Translations under genes and position numbers: made by a program
From: Pseudopyrenochaeta lycopersici
Taxonomy: Eukaryota; Ascomycota; Dothideomycetes; Pleosporales; Pseudopyrenochaetaceae
Length of the DNA stretch: 64,000 nucleotides
Assembly (NCBI GenBank): GCA_003313425.1
Contig: NHZP01000017.1
Span: 558,001 to 622,000, forward strand
Direction: 5' to 3'
Notes under the pieces: generated by a model
Told to the model about the DNA's origin: nothing
Seen by the model: only the letters and a program-made list of their open reading frames with translations
The model's database searches: none
In this document: positions 46,534 to 55,528 of the stretch, piece by piece
Numbering within the stretch: the first letter of the stretch is position 1
How the letters are laid out: each line of letters starts with the position of its first letter

Positions 46534-48648
46534 TCAACACAATGTGAACTGGTGCTTCGCAAAGTCGCCCTTTCTCCATCCCTCGATAACCTCTCCTCGC
46601 ATTATCCCGTGGACATAGCTTTCACCTACTACCCTGTAGAGGCCCTCGGTATCTGTAGTTCTCAGGACATATGGGACACATCCACCAAAAAGTACGCACA
46701 CAATATCCCCACTTCTCATCGCAGCAGGCCCAATTCCAACATATCCATTCTTTGTTACAAATTGTCGCCGTCCATGACATGCACGAAGTGCGGCAGCAAC
46801 TCTCCACTGCAGTCCATGGCAGTCGTAGGCGGCACTATCGCGTTCGAGGTGGCCGAGACGGCCCGCGGTAAGGGTCGCCAAATCTGCTCTGCGTATCGAT
46901 TCTCCAGTGGGATATTTCTCCTCTCTGGTTCGGGCATTGAAAGCGACTGCTCGGACATTGCTAAGGGTTGGCTGGCCGGTCTCCATTTGCGGAATTTGGA
47001 TCGATGTAATTACCTCAGATACGGAAGATATCGTAGAAAACACGATTCCTTCAACTATAAGATGATCTGCATACTTCGATAAGATTGACCATGTATGCTC
47101 CATATCAGCTGAAGATCGATACCCATGGTTTCTGAGTGCTGTAAGAATAACGATTCCGTCGGTCGAGCGATCCCATCGGGGGACCCACGATGGATATGTG
47201 ATATCAACTGTAGCGCCATGATCCACATAGGACAGTATATTAAGTTTGCGGCTTCGCTTAATCAACTTCGTTGCCACCATGCGGTAGACCGATGGCGCCG
47301 TCAGTGAGTAGTCCGCGTGTATGTCGAGCATGTTGTAAAGCGTGTCCGTAATTCTAAAGCGAGAATAAAGGGTTCTATTTAGTTTGGCGACAAAGTTTGT
47401 TAAACGATGATAAAAGTCGAATACTAACAATCGCACTGAAATATGGAATCGAAGGTGGTGTGCTATTGTACCAAGCGAAAGGAGTATATACCAGAAGTGA
47501 ACATCCGTGACGGCGTAATCGAGTATAATAGTCAAGAGATATAGCAAAGAAATACTCTGAGCGATGAACTCGATGTACTTTCGACCTTGGAGAAATTGAA
47601 CGCTAATATATGTATAAGGCCTCCGAATTGGTCTATGGAGCATAGCGTAAACCTTGTCTCTCGGATCGGAAGCCCCAAAATCCCTTGTTGATTGGAGCAA
47701 TGTCGGTATAGGATCGCGCGACGAGGTTAAAATGTTGTTATTCATAAAAAGCACATTGTGAACACCCTTCGTTCGTGAGAATTTGTATACTGCGGCGCGA
47801 CAGTCCGCTTCCATTACAATCTCTTTACAAAGGTCCACGATGTTTTGCCACGCGACTTCCGATCCGCCGAATAATATGCGAGCCTCTGTACTAACGGCAA
47901 CTTCTTGGACGACCCAGATGCGGCTAAACCACGGATGGTCAAACAATTTTGCAATTGGTCGCCAGTCTGGCGGGTCAAGCTTCTGCAGCGCCATCTTGAT
48001 CGAACTTTTAGCACTTAATTTGTCTACAGTAAGCCTCTTTTGGGCATTTGGCCATCTGGTGGTTCTTGCAATCTGTGTCTGTTCCGCCATTGAATCCTGG
48101 AATATGGATTTGGAGTGGCCACGATTTTGACCACGGGGATCAGAGATTTTGCGTTGTGCCAACGCCCAAACAGTACACTTTCTTTGTGATATGTTCAGTT
48201 GGAGTACGTCATGCAGTATAGCAAGGTCCTGTCCTGAGAATTCCAGTTCATCCCCAAGGCAGATTGAAACCATTGCAGCCTTGGCGTAAATGAGCCGCAT
48301 CAAATCAACCTGCACCTTTCTTTCTCGCAAATCTGTCTGATCGATGCATATTGCGTCTGCCCACACAAAAATTTTGTTTTGGGTTTCTCGTATACGACAC
48401 AATGCAGTCGCCAAACTTCTGGTTATTTTGAGTTTCTTGCCATTGCACAAAATGGTTTGACCTATGGGTGAGGACCCCCAGACGTACGACACTGCTTCAT
48501 ACGCAGGGATGTAATCTTTGGTAGAAAATGAAAGGCTGAAATGTCGTAGATTGCAGATGAGGGGTTCGTCTCTGTTGCCTGGCATCAATTCGAGGAGGCG
48601 GAACTCTGAAAAGCCTTGGAGAGGCGTATATGTGAAGTCTTGGTCCAT
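46534..48648 (-). CDS. HET-domain protein 2 with hydrophobic insert
   Basis: A 704-aa single-exon HET protein, start MDQDFTYTPLQGFSEFRLLE. Core motifs: AYEAVSYVWGSSPIGQTILC, KIFVWADAICIDQTDLRERK, MVSICLGDELEFSG, then LFDHPWFSRIWVVQEVAVST and the DPRDKVYAMLHR box. Between that box and the usual DYS-x-Y/SWVPRW segment (ITYPSWVPRWDRSTDG) it carries about 100 extra residues with two hydrophobic stretches (FIAQSISLLYLLTIILDYAV and FWYILLSLGTIAHHL) that could be membrane segments, unusual for this family. The ORF is uninterrupted, so these are not unspliced introns with stops. C-terminal region (FVTKNGYVGIGPAAMRSGDI) is the common HET-protein tail. Recognition partner unknown. Confidence 0.9.
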   Translation of the reverse strand: MDQDFTYTPLQGFSEFRLLELMPGNRDEPLICNLRHFSLSFSTKDYIPAYEAVSYVWGSSPIGQTILCNGKKLKITRSLATALCRIRETQNKIFVWADAICIDQTDLRERKVQVDLMRLIYAKAAMVSICLGDELEFSGQDLAILHDVLQLNISQRKCTVWALAQRKISDPRGQNRGHSKSIFQDSMAEQTQIARTTRWPNAQKRLTVDKLSAKSSIKMALQKLDPPDWRPIAKLFDHPWFSRIWVVQEVAVSTEARILFGGSEVAWQNIVDLCKEIVMEADCRAAVYKFSRTKGVHNVLFMNNNILTSSRDPIPTLLQSTRDFGASDPRDKVYAMLHRPIRRPYTYISVQFLQGRKYIEFIAQSISLLYLLTIILDYAVTDVHFWYILLSLGTIAHHLRFHISVRLLVFDFYHRLTNFVAKLNRTLYSRFRITDTLYNMLDIHADYSLTAPSVYRMVATKLIKRSRKLNILSYVDHGATVDITYPSWVPRWDRSTDGIVILTALRNHGYRSSADMEHTWSILSKYADHLIVEGIVFSTISSVSEVITSIQIPQMETGQPTLSNVRAVAFNARTREEKYPTGESIRRADLATLTAGRLGHLERDSAAYDCHGLQWRVAAALRACHGRRQFVTKNGYVGIGPAAMRSGDIVCVLFGGCVPYVLRTTDTEGLYRVVGESYVHGIMRGEVIEGWRKGDFAKHQFTLC

Positions 48649-49274
48649 TTCTTTCTTTTCGTGCTATATCGACATTGAATTCCGGCTGTACTGGATGTGG
48701 CTCTCTCAAGTCTCAGTAATGGAAGTAAGGTTAGACTCTATCCAGAGAATGTACGGTGGGTACTCCGTAGAAACAAAACGGAGACGTTAAATGCAGCAAC
48801 GATCACCTAGGAGATATGGTTAGGGGAGTGTTCGTTCGTAATGTGTGTGCCAAAATGTCGCTTCGCCATCAGTTTGTGCATACGTTACTGGCTGGACGAA
48901 CCTCTGCTGTAGTGGCAATATTATTGATGCTTGGAGTGACTAGCTGTACGACACTCTAAATCTAACCGGCTGTATTATCAGGTTTAGTGCTTAAGAGGCG
49001 AAGCGATATCGCAGATTGCGGGCCTCAATAAGCGCTCAACAAGTGACAGCTCAGATGTGCTGCGCCACTTCAGATCGAAGATGTAGGCTGCCACTTATCG
49101 TTCTGTTCCAAGGATGGACTGGTGGTAGCGCACAGCCACCTCCACTTCTTACCGAGATGCCAGACTAAGCTTAGCGGTTGACCAGGATGGGATGAAATGC
49201 GGGACAGGCTTACAAGGCTTGCCATATATCTATCTGCTGTTCCGCCTCGTCATTTTCTCGCAAGCATCACAATT
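48649..49274. other. Divergent intergenic region, 0.63 kb
   Basis: Upstream of HET2 (minus) and of the NADAR gene (plus). Only small ORFs; an in-frame ATG at 49197 could extend the NADAR protein by 26 residues. Confidence 0.5.
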
Positions 49275-50125
49275 ATGCCCAAAGTCAAGCGCAAATCTGT
49301 GGCCAAGTCCAAAACCCCTGCGAAATCCAAATCGAACCCTCGCACCAATGCCAAGCCGACGGCTAAGGCCAAAGCAGCCGCTGACAGAAATGCGGAAATA
49401 GAGCCTATCTTCTTCTGTGACCCTGAAACTTCGAGTGAAGGGGGCTTTCTTTCGCCATGGTGGAGATCTCGCTTTGAAGTGAAAGGTGTAGTCTACGAGA
49501 AAGCTGGGCAATATATCATGGCGGAGAAAGCACGCGCATTTGGCGATAAAGTAGGCATCCAGAAAGTATGTAATTCATTAAGATGGTGAATTAAAGATGC
49601 ATAGAAAACACTGCAGAGAATCCTCGAAGCAGAGACGACCGAGGAATTGATATCTCTGGGCGACAAAATTAATGGTGTTGAACAGAAGTCGTGGCGACGA
49701 CGTATGTCATCAACTTCAAGCAATCATCCCTAAGTTAAGGTCGTCAGACAGCTGATAAGCTTTCAGGCGCGACCCGAATCGCAAAAAACGCAAATTTACA
49801 CAAGTTCACTTCGGATGATACTGAGAGCCGGGATCTATTAAGGCGGCTGAAGAAACTAGGAGACCGAGAGTTGGTTTTCGCTGATCCATCGGATGCTATT
49901 CTTGGGATTGGATTCAGCGTAGCCGAAGCAAAAGAGGTGGACAGAGTGCAATGGGGCGCCAATGTCTTTGGGAAATCACTCGACGCAGTAAGAAATCTTG
50001 TGAAAGCGACAGGTAAGACAGCGAACACGACGAAGAAGCGGAAGAGAACGCAGGCAGCGTCGGGAGACGGATCATTCGACACGTCGATATTTGATATAGG
50101 TGGGAGACTAAGTATCAATTGGTAG
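49275..50125 (+). CDS. NADAR-domain (YbiA/DUF1768-like) protein with C-terminal tag
   Basis: Predicted ADP-ribose-related N-glycosidase fold. Exons 49275..49565, 49617..49701 and 49767..50125; phases close on 244 aa. The N-terminus is a Lys/Ala/Pro-rich tail (MPKVKRKSVAKSKTPAKSKS) with no signal peptide, suggesting a nuclear or cytosolic protein. NADAR landmarks: IFFCDPETSSEGGFLSPWW, AGQYIMAEKARAFGD, then ATRIAKNANLHKF, GDRELVFADPSDAILGIGFS and WGANVFGKSLDAVR. The position usually Glu in (A/V)E(Q/H)Y is Gly here (KAGQY), so activity may be altered. A basic linker leads to the last 16 residues FDTSIFDIGGRLSINW, almost the same as the end of the secreted protein at 54299-55528. Family members act on ADP-ribosylated guanosine or riboflavin intermediates in bacteria; the role here is not known. 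Confidence 0.83.
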
Positions 50126-50214
50126 AACGAACTTCAATTATTCGCGTATTGTTATTAGCTTCTTGCTTCTTTTGCTCCATCCCGACTTGCCCTGCATCAA
50201 GCCTGCCACCACTC

Positions 50215-53200
50215 TCACCAGTCACAAATTGCTGCTGCATAGAAATTCTCAGCAAAGATCACCCCACCACACTTAATCTCCTCGGCCGGGCCTGCGTCCC
50301 TACAAGTTACACTGTCCTTATTGGGACACTTGAGAGACCCGGGCCCATTCCCATCGCTAGTGTATACGCAGTCGTCTGCAGGTCCACGCGTTGCAGTGTA
50401 CCTACCATTCGGCCATGGCGGCTCGCTCAAGGTCCCGTCAGGAGCTCTACGACATTCATCGCCGCTATCTGGGCATAGTACGGCATTTTCGGTATCGCAC
50501 ACTGACCAATCCGTTGTTGTAAGAGAAATGCTGAAGAACTGCCATTCGTAGTAGTCACTGATCTCATCGATATAGTGTGCATAGAAGACCCAGAAGCGCT
50601 GAGTGGTTGGTGCGGGGGTTGGAGTTGGTGTGGGAGTAGGAGTGGGGTCTGGTGTGGCTGTGGGCGTTGATGGTGGGTTACTGTCTCCCGGGTTATCGGT
50701 CTGATCATCGTCGTTCGTGCCTGGGTATTCGCCATAGTGGATATCGATCTGAGCGTTCGGGTCAAGCTCTACGGGATTGACAGCAGGTCGACTCTCTAGG
50801 GGCCCAAAAGGACAAGTTACTTGAGGTTCATCGTCGTCATCATCGTCGTCGTCGTCGTCATCATTTTCCTTGTCGGGGTCCGCTGGATCTTGGAAATCAG
50901 ATCCTCTTGGACAGTTGATCAGAGGAATACAAGGTGTGCTTCCACCGCCGCATCCAATCAGACATCGAAAGCCGCAACCTCCAGAGCAAATAGGACCGGG
51001 AGGTCCGATATCGACTGTGATGTGTGGAAACGGGCCGCCGTAGTGATGATCATCATCCTCGTTCTGGGGTTTCTTCGTTGGATAGGGTGAAGGTGTGATG
51101 GTGCGTGTGACTTCCGGGTTCTTGTCGTTGGTTACGGTCGTCAGTGGTGGATTGATTCTTGGTACCGGACTAAACGTGAACCCTGTGCCACCGGAGAAAG
51201 TTTGATCGTAGAATGAAATAGTCTGGGTGGTGATGGGCGGGAGTGTGATAGTGGTTGTCTGAAACGAGCGAGTGGTCTGTCCATTGCTTGTCCAGACAAT
51301 CTCAAGATCCGTGGTGTATGGTGGTAAGGTGATGGTAGTCGGAGAAGGCAGGACTGTTGGTGGGAGGATAAAATCGCAAGGTGCCGAGCAGGTGACATGC
51401 GGATTTGGCTCTCTCCAAATGCCCGGATCAATGTAAACATCCCCACTACCACCGTCCCCTCCTCCGCCACCACCACCGCCACCGCCTCCCGGCGATCCCC
51501 CACCTGGAACTCCAGGCTGGCCACTTCCATCGCCACCATTTCCAGGTGTACCCCAGCCGCAATCAGCCTGATCAGGTGCAGGGCAATCTCCAAGGCCTGG
51601 CGTAATATTTTCTGAAGCTATCAAGCAATTTGACTTTGGACTTTCTAGATTGCCTGAGAGCGTTAGTATAGCGCTCACTCGTGAGGTAGGGGTATGATCA
51701 CCGTTCATTGCAGTGACACAGAACTCGTAGTTCCAAGCACCTGGGAAGAGGAATGTGATTCCGATGCAAGGATTGTTGACTACAGTGTTGTCTGGCTTCG
51801 AGAAATCAGACGCATTGTTCACATTGCGATACCAGGCACGATAGTTTGGAGCCCCATCACCAGTAAACTTGAGCTGGACCGTAGCGCCGTCCCGCGTGTC
51901 CACCGTCAAGTCACGGGGTGTGGCCGGCATCCCAGCGCCTGGCTTAACCTATAGTAGAGTACCTAGTAAGCGAAAGATACTGTAATATGGGAGAGTGGTC
52001 TTATACATACCGATGAAGGCACCGTGGGGAAACCTGGCCCCAGATCCGTCCATGCACTAATTGCGATGATGTGCCTATGACCTGATGGCAGGCCACTGAC
52101 TGTAATTGAATTACCCTTGATTCCTCGGGACAGCAGGAACACGCAACCTCCATCGGTATCATACGTGAACACTTCATACAATTGTATGTTGTAATTTCCA
52201 TCTGGGGGATCCCATCGCGCGTTGAAACCGTCTTGAGTAGGGTTGACGACAACGTTCTTTGGTCCAGGTGCGACAGTCTGGTGTACCACAGCAGAAGCAA
52301 TACCCGAATAGTCGGATTTAGTTGCATCTCCGCAACTTGTGCGAACTTGATACTCCCAGGTCTCGCCCTCCAAGACCCAGATTTGATTGTACCTGTTCGT
52401 AGGGAGAGCGTACCAGGTTTCGGTCCAGTCTCCAAAGGAGCTTCTTTTGCTTCTGATGTTATATCCTCGAGCACCGTATACGTGATCCCAGGTAACGGCT
52501 ACGCCGTAAGGGGATGTGGTGGCCCTAACATTAGTAGGCATAGGGCATGACGGAGGCGGAAGGTTGGCAGGAACGTCGAGAGCGCTGGATCCAAATCCGT
52601 AGTTGCGATTAAGCACGCGTGAGAAGGCTTGAGCAATTTCGTACTCTCCGAGTTGGTTTGGATGTAATCCATCGAACGCGGCAGGACAACCGTCCGGCCC
52701 GCCTGTAATGATTTATTATCAGTATATACATTTTCAAGTGACGGTTCGGTAAACAGCTCGGATGAAGACTTACAATTGTAATTCTCATTGAAGCCAACAA
52801 GGTGCACAGGTGAGTCAATTGTACTCCATGCAGGGATCGATGACGCTAACATGGAATTGTAAGTGTTGGTATTATCGATCAAGTCCTGTCGCCCATTGAT
52901 TCGGGTGCGATGAGGCACATTCGCGATAGCAAATTTGACGTTCCCCTTTATACCTCTTACATTGTCAATGAGCGTCTTCATATCCGACAGCAGGCCATCC
53001 GGGCCACTGATCCACCAGCCGAGATCATTGAAACCGAGAGCAACCAAAACGTAGTCCGGCTGGTAAGTTGCGATATGTGAAATTATTTCATTCTTCATCT
53101 GGGCGGCCTGACGACCGGAATGACAAAAGTGGTCTTTATCAAATCCCGGATCAGTGTCCAATGCATAACCGCCTTTTACATGGTCGGGAGTAGGAGGCTG

Positions 53201-53535
53201 TACCTCTCCTTGAAGTAGAGGGGGCTGAGGAGGTGTGGGCTCTGCAGGCTCAAAGGTTCCCTGCCAAGGACCGACAAAGTCGAAGTTGACATTGTTTGCA
53301 CGAAGCCACTGCCAAAGTCGATAACGCCACGTGTCTGCGGATGTTGTCAGCCTTTAAGAAGAGAGTCTCGGCTAGAAATTGGCATACAATCGCCCTCAGC
53401 GCCATGAGAGATCGAGTCCCCGACGATCATAAACTTGATTCCATTTTGACGGACGTTCACTGAGAAACCAAGAGCAAGATGTGAGTAAACGCATATAGCA
53501 ACAGCCACGACCGTAAAGTACTGTTGAAAAAGCAT
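50215..53535 (-). CDS. Large secreted SGNH hydrolase-FN3 multidomain protein
   Basis: Extracellular esterase-type enzyme fused to adhesive modules. Exons 53388..53535, 52774..53334, 52011..52702 and 50215..51948; phases close on 1,044 aa. The ATG at 53535 gives a clear signal peptide (MLFQQYFTVVAVAICVYSHL); an upstream in-frame ATG (53664) would bury it. SGNH blocks: GDSISHGAEGD (catalytic Ser), LGFNDLGWW and FDGLHPNQ (Asp-x-x-His). Next come two to three FN3-like repeats (from about residue 270 to 560), a Gly-rich spacer, a segment of the type CDFILPPTVLPSPTTITLPP, a VDIGPPGPICSGGCGFRC Cys knot-like patch, an Asp run, a PT-repeat spacer and a Cys-rich C-terminal domain ending AAAICDW. The middle modules recur in fungal secreted chitinases and glucanases as I recall. 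Flanked by two genes sharing a C-terminal tag. Confidence 0.85.
50620..50668 (-). repeat. Pro-Thr dipeptide-repeat linker within the SGNH gene
   Basis: Encodes a (PT)n run (TPDPTPTPTPTPTPAPTT) separating the Cys-rich middle region from the C-terminal domain; likely O-glycosylated. Confidence 0.7.
50832..50868 (-). repeat. Poly-Asp codon repeat within the SGNH gene
   Basis: On the plus strand the bases alternate as tcg/tca-type triplets; on the minus strand they encode about 11 consecutive Asp residues in the acidic spacer (ENDDDDDDDDDDDEP). Confidence 0.7.
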
Positions 53536-54298
53536 GAATGCAAGATTTGCGCCCCAAATTTGAAAGGCTGTAAACTTCCAGTTTGCTCTGCGAAATGTTG
53601 ATCGTTCTCGCGATGTATAAAACTCAGTCTTCTCAAATTCAAGCCTTCCCATTTGCGTCTTCATCACATGCCTTTACGAAAACACCATAAATGACGGCAG
53701 CCTAGTTTGAGTCACGCAGACTAGGCCTATACGCCACTCATCGGGCGTAATTATTGGATTTCCAGGTTCCTTAAAATTTTGGACCCCAACACGCTGACGA
53801 AGTCATCCCAGTCACTTTCATGTACCGTGCCAAGAGATGCGCCCCCAAAATCCTTCAATTCGAGAGCTAAGCATTTTACTACTTGTAGCTTAACTCAAAC
53901 CGCACTAAACCAGCGCCTTCAAGGGTTCACCAAATTGGACTGATTGCCTGATGCCACCAGTAACGATATCCCAAGTAAACTTCTCACACAAAAGTAATCA
54001 ATAAATATTCCTCTGATGTGCAAGGCCACACACTTACTCAATATGGCTGTTCGCCCGCAACCGTAGTAGGCCTATACAAATCCTCAGATAAAAGGTAACC
54101 TTGGACGGAGGAAGGCCCGAATATAGTAGATAACATTACTGAGGCGTTTCCTCGGCGTAGACACATGACACTCAGTCCGAAGCGTCTACATCTTGATGCA
54201 CCGATAGGTCTACTCAGATCAATATAACTATATCTTGTATTATTACAAAGACCTTTGGGCTGCTCTGTCTATTTCCTTCTCTTTCACTTCGACCTCGA
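53536..54298. other. Divergent intergenic region, 0.76 kb
   Basis: Between the SGNH-FN3 gene (minus) and the tagged secreted protein gene (plus), so the two may share regulation. AT-rich around 54200-54250. No gene seen. Confidence 0.5.
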
Positions 54299-55528
54299 AT
54301 GTCATTCACCATGTGGAAGCTCGTCTGCCTGGTTCTTTGCATCGCTAGTTTATTCAATCTCCCATCTGCATCAGCCGATGAGATCGAGCTTCCTCAGGGT
54401 AGCACAATTGCAGTTGAGATTCTTGCGAAACTTCAGGCTGCTCACGAGCTTGCCATTAACCAAAAGGCGCAAGAAGACCTCTACCTCAGTCTGCCGTTAT
54501 CAGCACTGAATCAACCTGATTCAGTCACTGTCGCTAATACAACTGCTGTCATATCGTCGACCCAGAATCGCCTTCGAAAAGCACGAGCTGTTGCTTCCAA
54601 TTCCACCCTTGAGAGTCGTGCGACTCAGTGTGATGGCGAGCTGTGGCAGGAAGGACAAGACCCATGCGAGGGAAGAGAAAACGAGGCCGATTTCGTAGCT
54701 TGTCATCCAGCTTGCATGTTCACTCGAGATGTAAGTCAGAGAAAAACCACATTGAATTTGCCTCACGCTAAAATTCCAATCCTAGTGGTTCGTCAACAAC
54801 GCTGCTCGAAAACCATCAAGCAGCCAATGTTTGTTTTACACGAGTGGTCTTTCAGACACTGCCCGGCAATTTGTTGATCGCCATAATGGCCAATTCTCAA
54901 ACCAACTCAAGACCATTTGGGTATGTCAGAACTGAAGCCAAGAAAAAGAACTCCTAGTTTGACTATACAATCGCGCTGACTGCGATCTACATAGCACATC
55001 TGGGAAAGAGACCCTTGGATGCGATATGCAGATCGAGACATAGATAACCCAATGCGATGTATCATCCAAGGTGACATTTTTGAAGGAGTAAGGAACTCGC
55101 GACGTCAACGATACTTCGAAGGAATGTCTGATGCGATGGCATACATGTGCGGCGGCAGAGCGGTTGTCATGGACAGAAACATGCGTCGCGGATTGACTGG
55201 AAAGCTTAAACAAACGGGTATTTGGGGTCGAGTAGAGTTCCCAAGGCTGAAGATGGGTGCAGCAGACAAGTATCAGGGTAGAGTAGTCAACGAAATTGAC
55301 GCAATCGGCGAGCAAACTTCGCGAGATACTCAAATTTGGTGGGCGAAGTGGTGGGTGAGAGGTGGTCCAGACTGGCCAAGTCAGGCTAGTCGACCTTTGA
55401 AAAGAAGCTCAGTGGAGGAAGATGAGCTGGTGCAGGACTTACTGGCCCCCAACATAACTAAAAGAGACTACGAGCCATGGGATACATCCATATTTGATGA
55501 AGGAGGAAGGCTGTCCGTTGATTGGTAG
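54299..55528 (+). CDS. Secreted protein of unknown fold with C-terminal tag
   Basis: Exons 54299..54730, 54786..54920 and 54995..55528, all phase 0, 366 aa. Signal peptide MSFTMWKLVCLVLCIASLFN (a second ATG at 54311 also works) with predicted cleavage after SASA. The pro-like region (about 25-110) is Ala/Gln/Leu-rich and ends in a Cys patch (TQCDGELWQEGQDPC). The mature-looking domain runs from CLFYTSGLSDTARQFVDRHN through MRCIIQGDIFEGV, YFEGMSDAMAYMCGGRAVVM and GIWGRVEFPRLKMG to IDAIGEQTSRDTQIWW. I do not recognise the family with certainty; similar F-x-x-x-S-A-x-A / G-x-A-VM / IW-x-x-x-EFP-x-L arrangements occur in other fungal secreted proteins as far as I recall. The last 16 residues are WDTSIFDEGGRLSVDW. 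A toxin or effector role is inference only. Confidence 0.75.

Noticed and set aside
49197..49274. Upstream ATG extending the NADAR protein by 26 residues, giving a possible signal peptide
   Set aside because: The extension has Arg residues inside the hydrophobic part and no cleavage site, and the ATG at 49275 gives a cleaner basic start.
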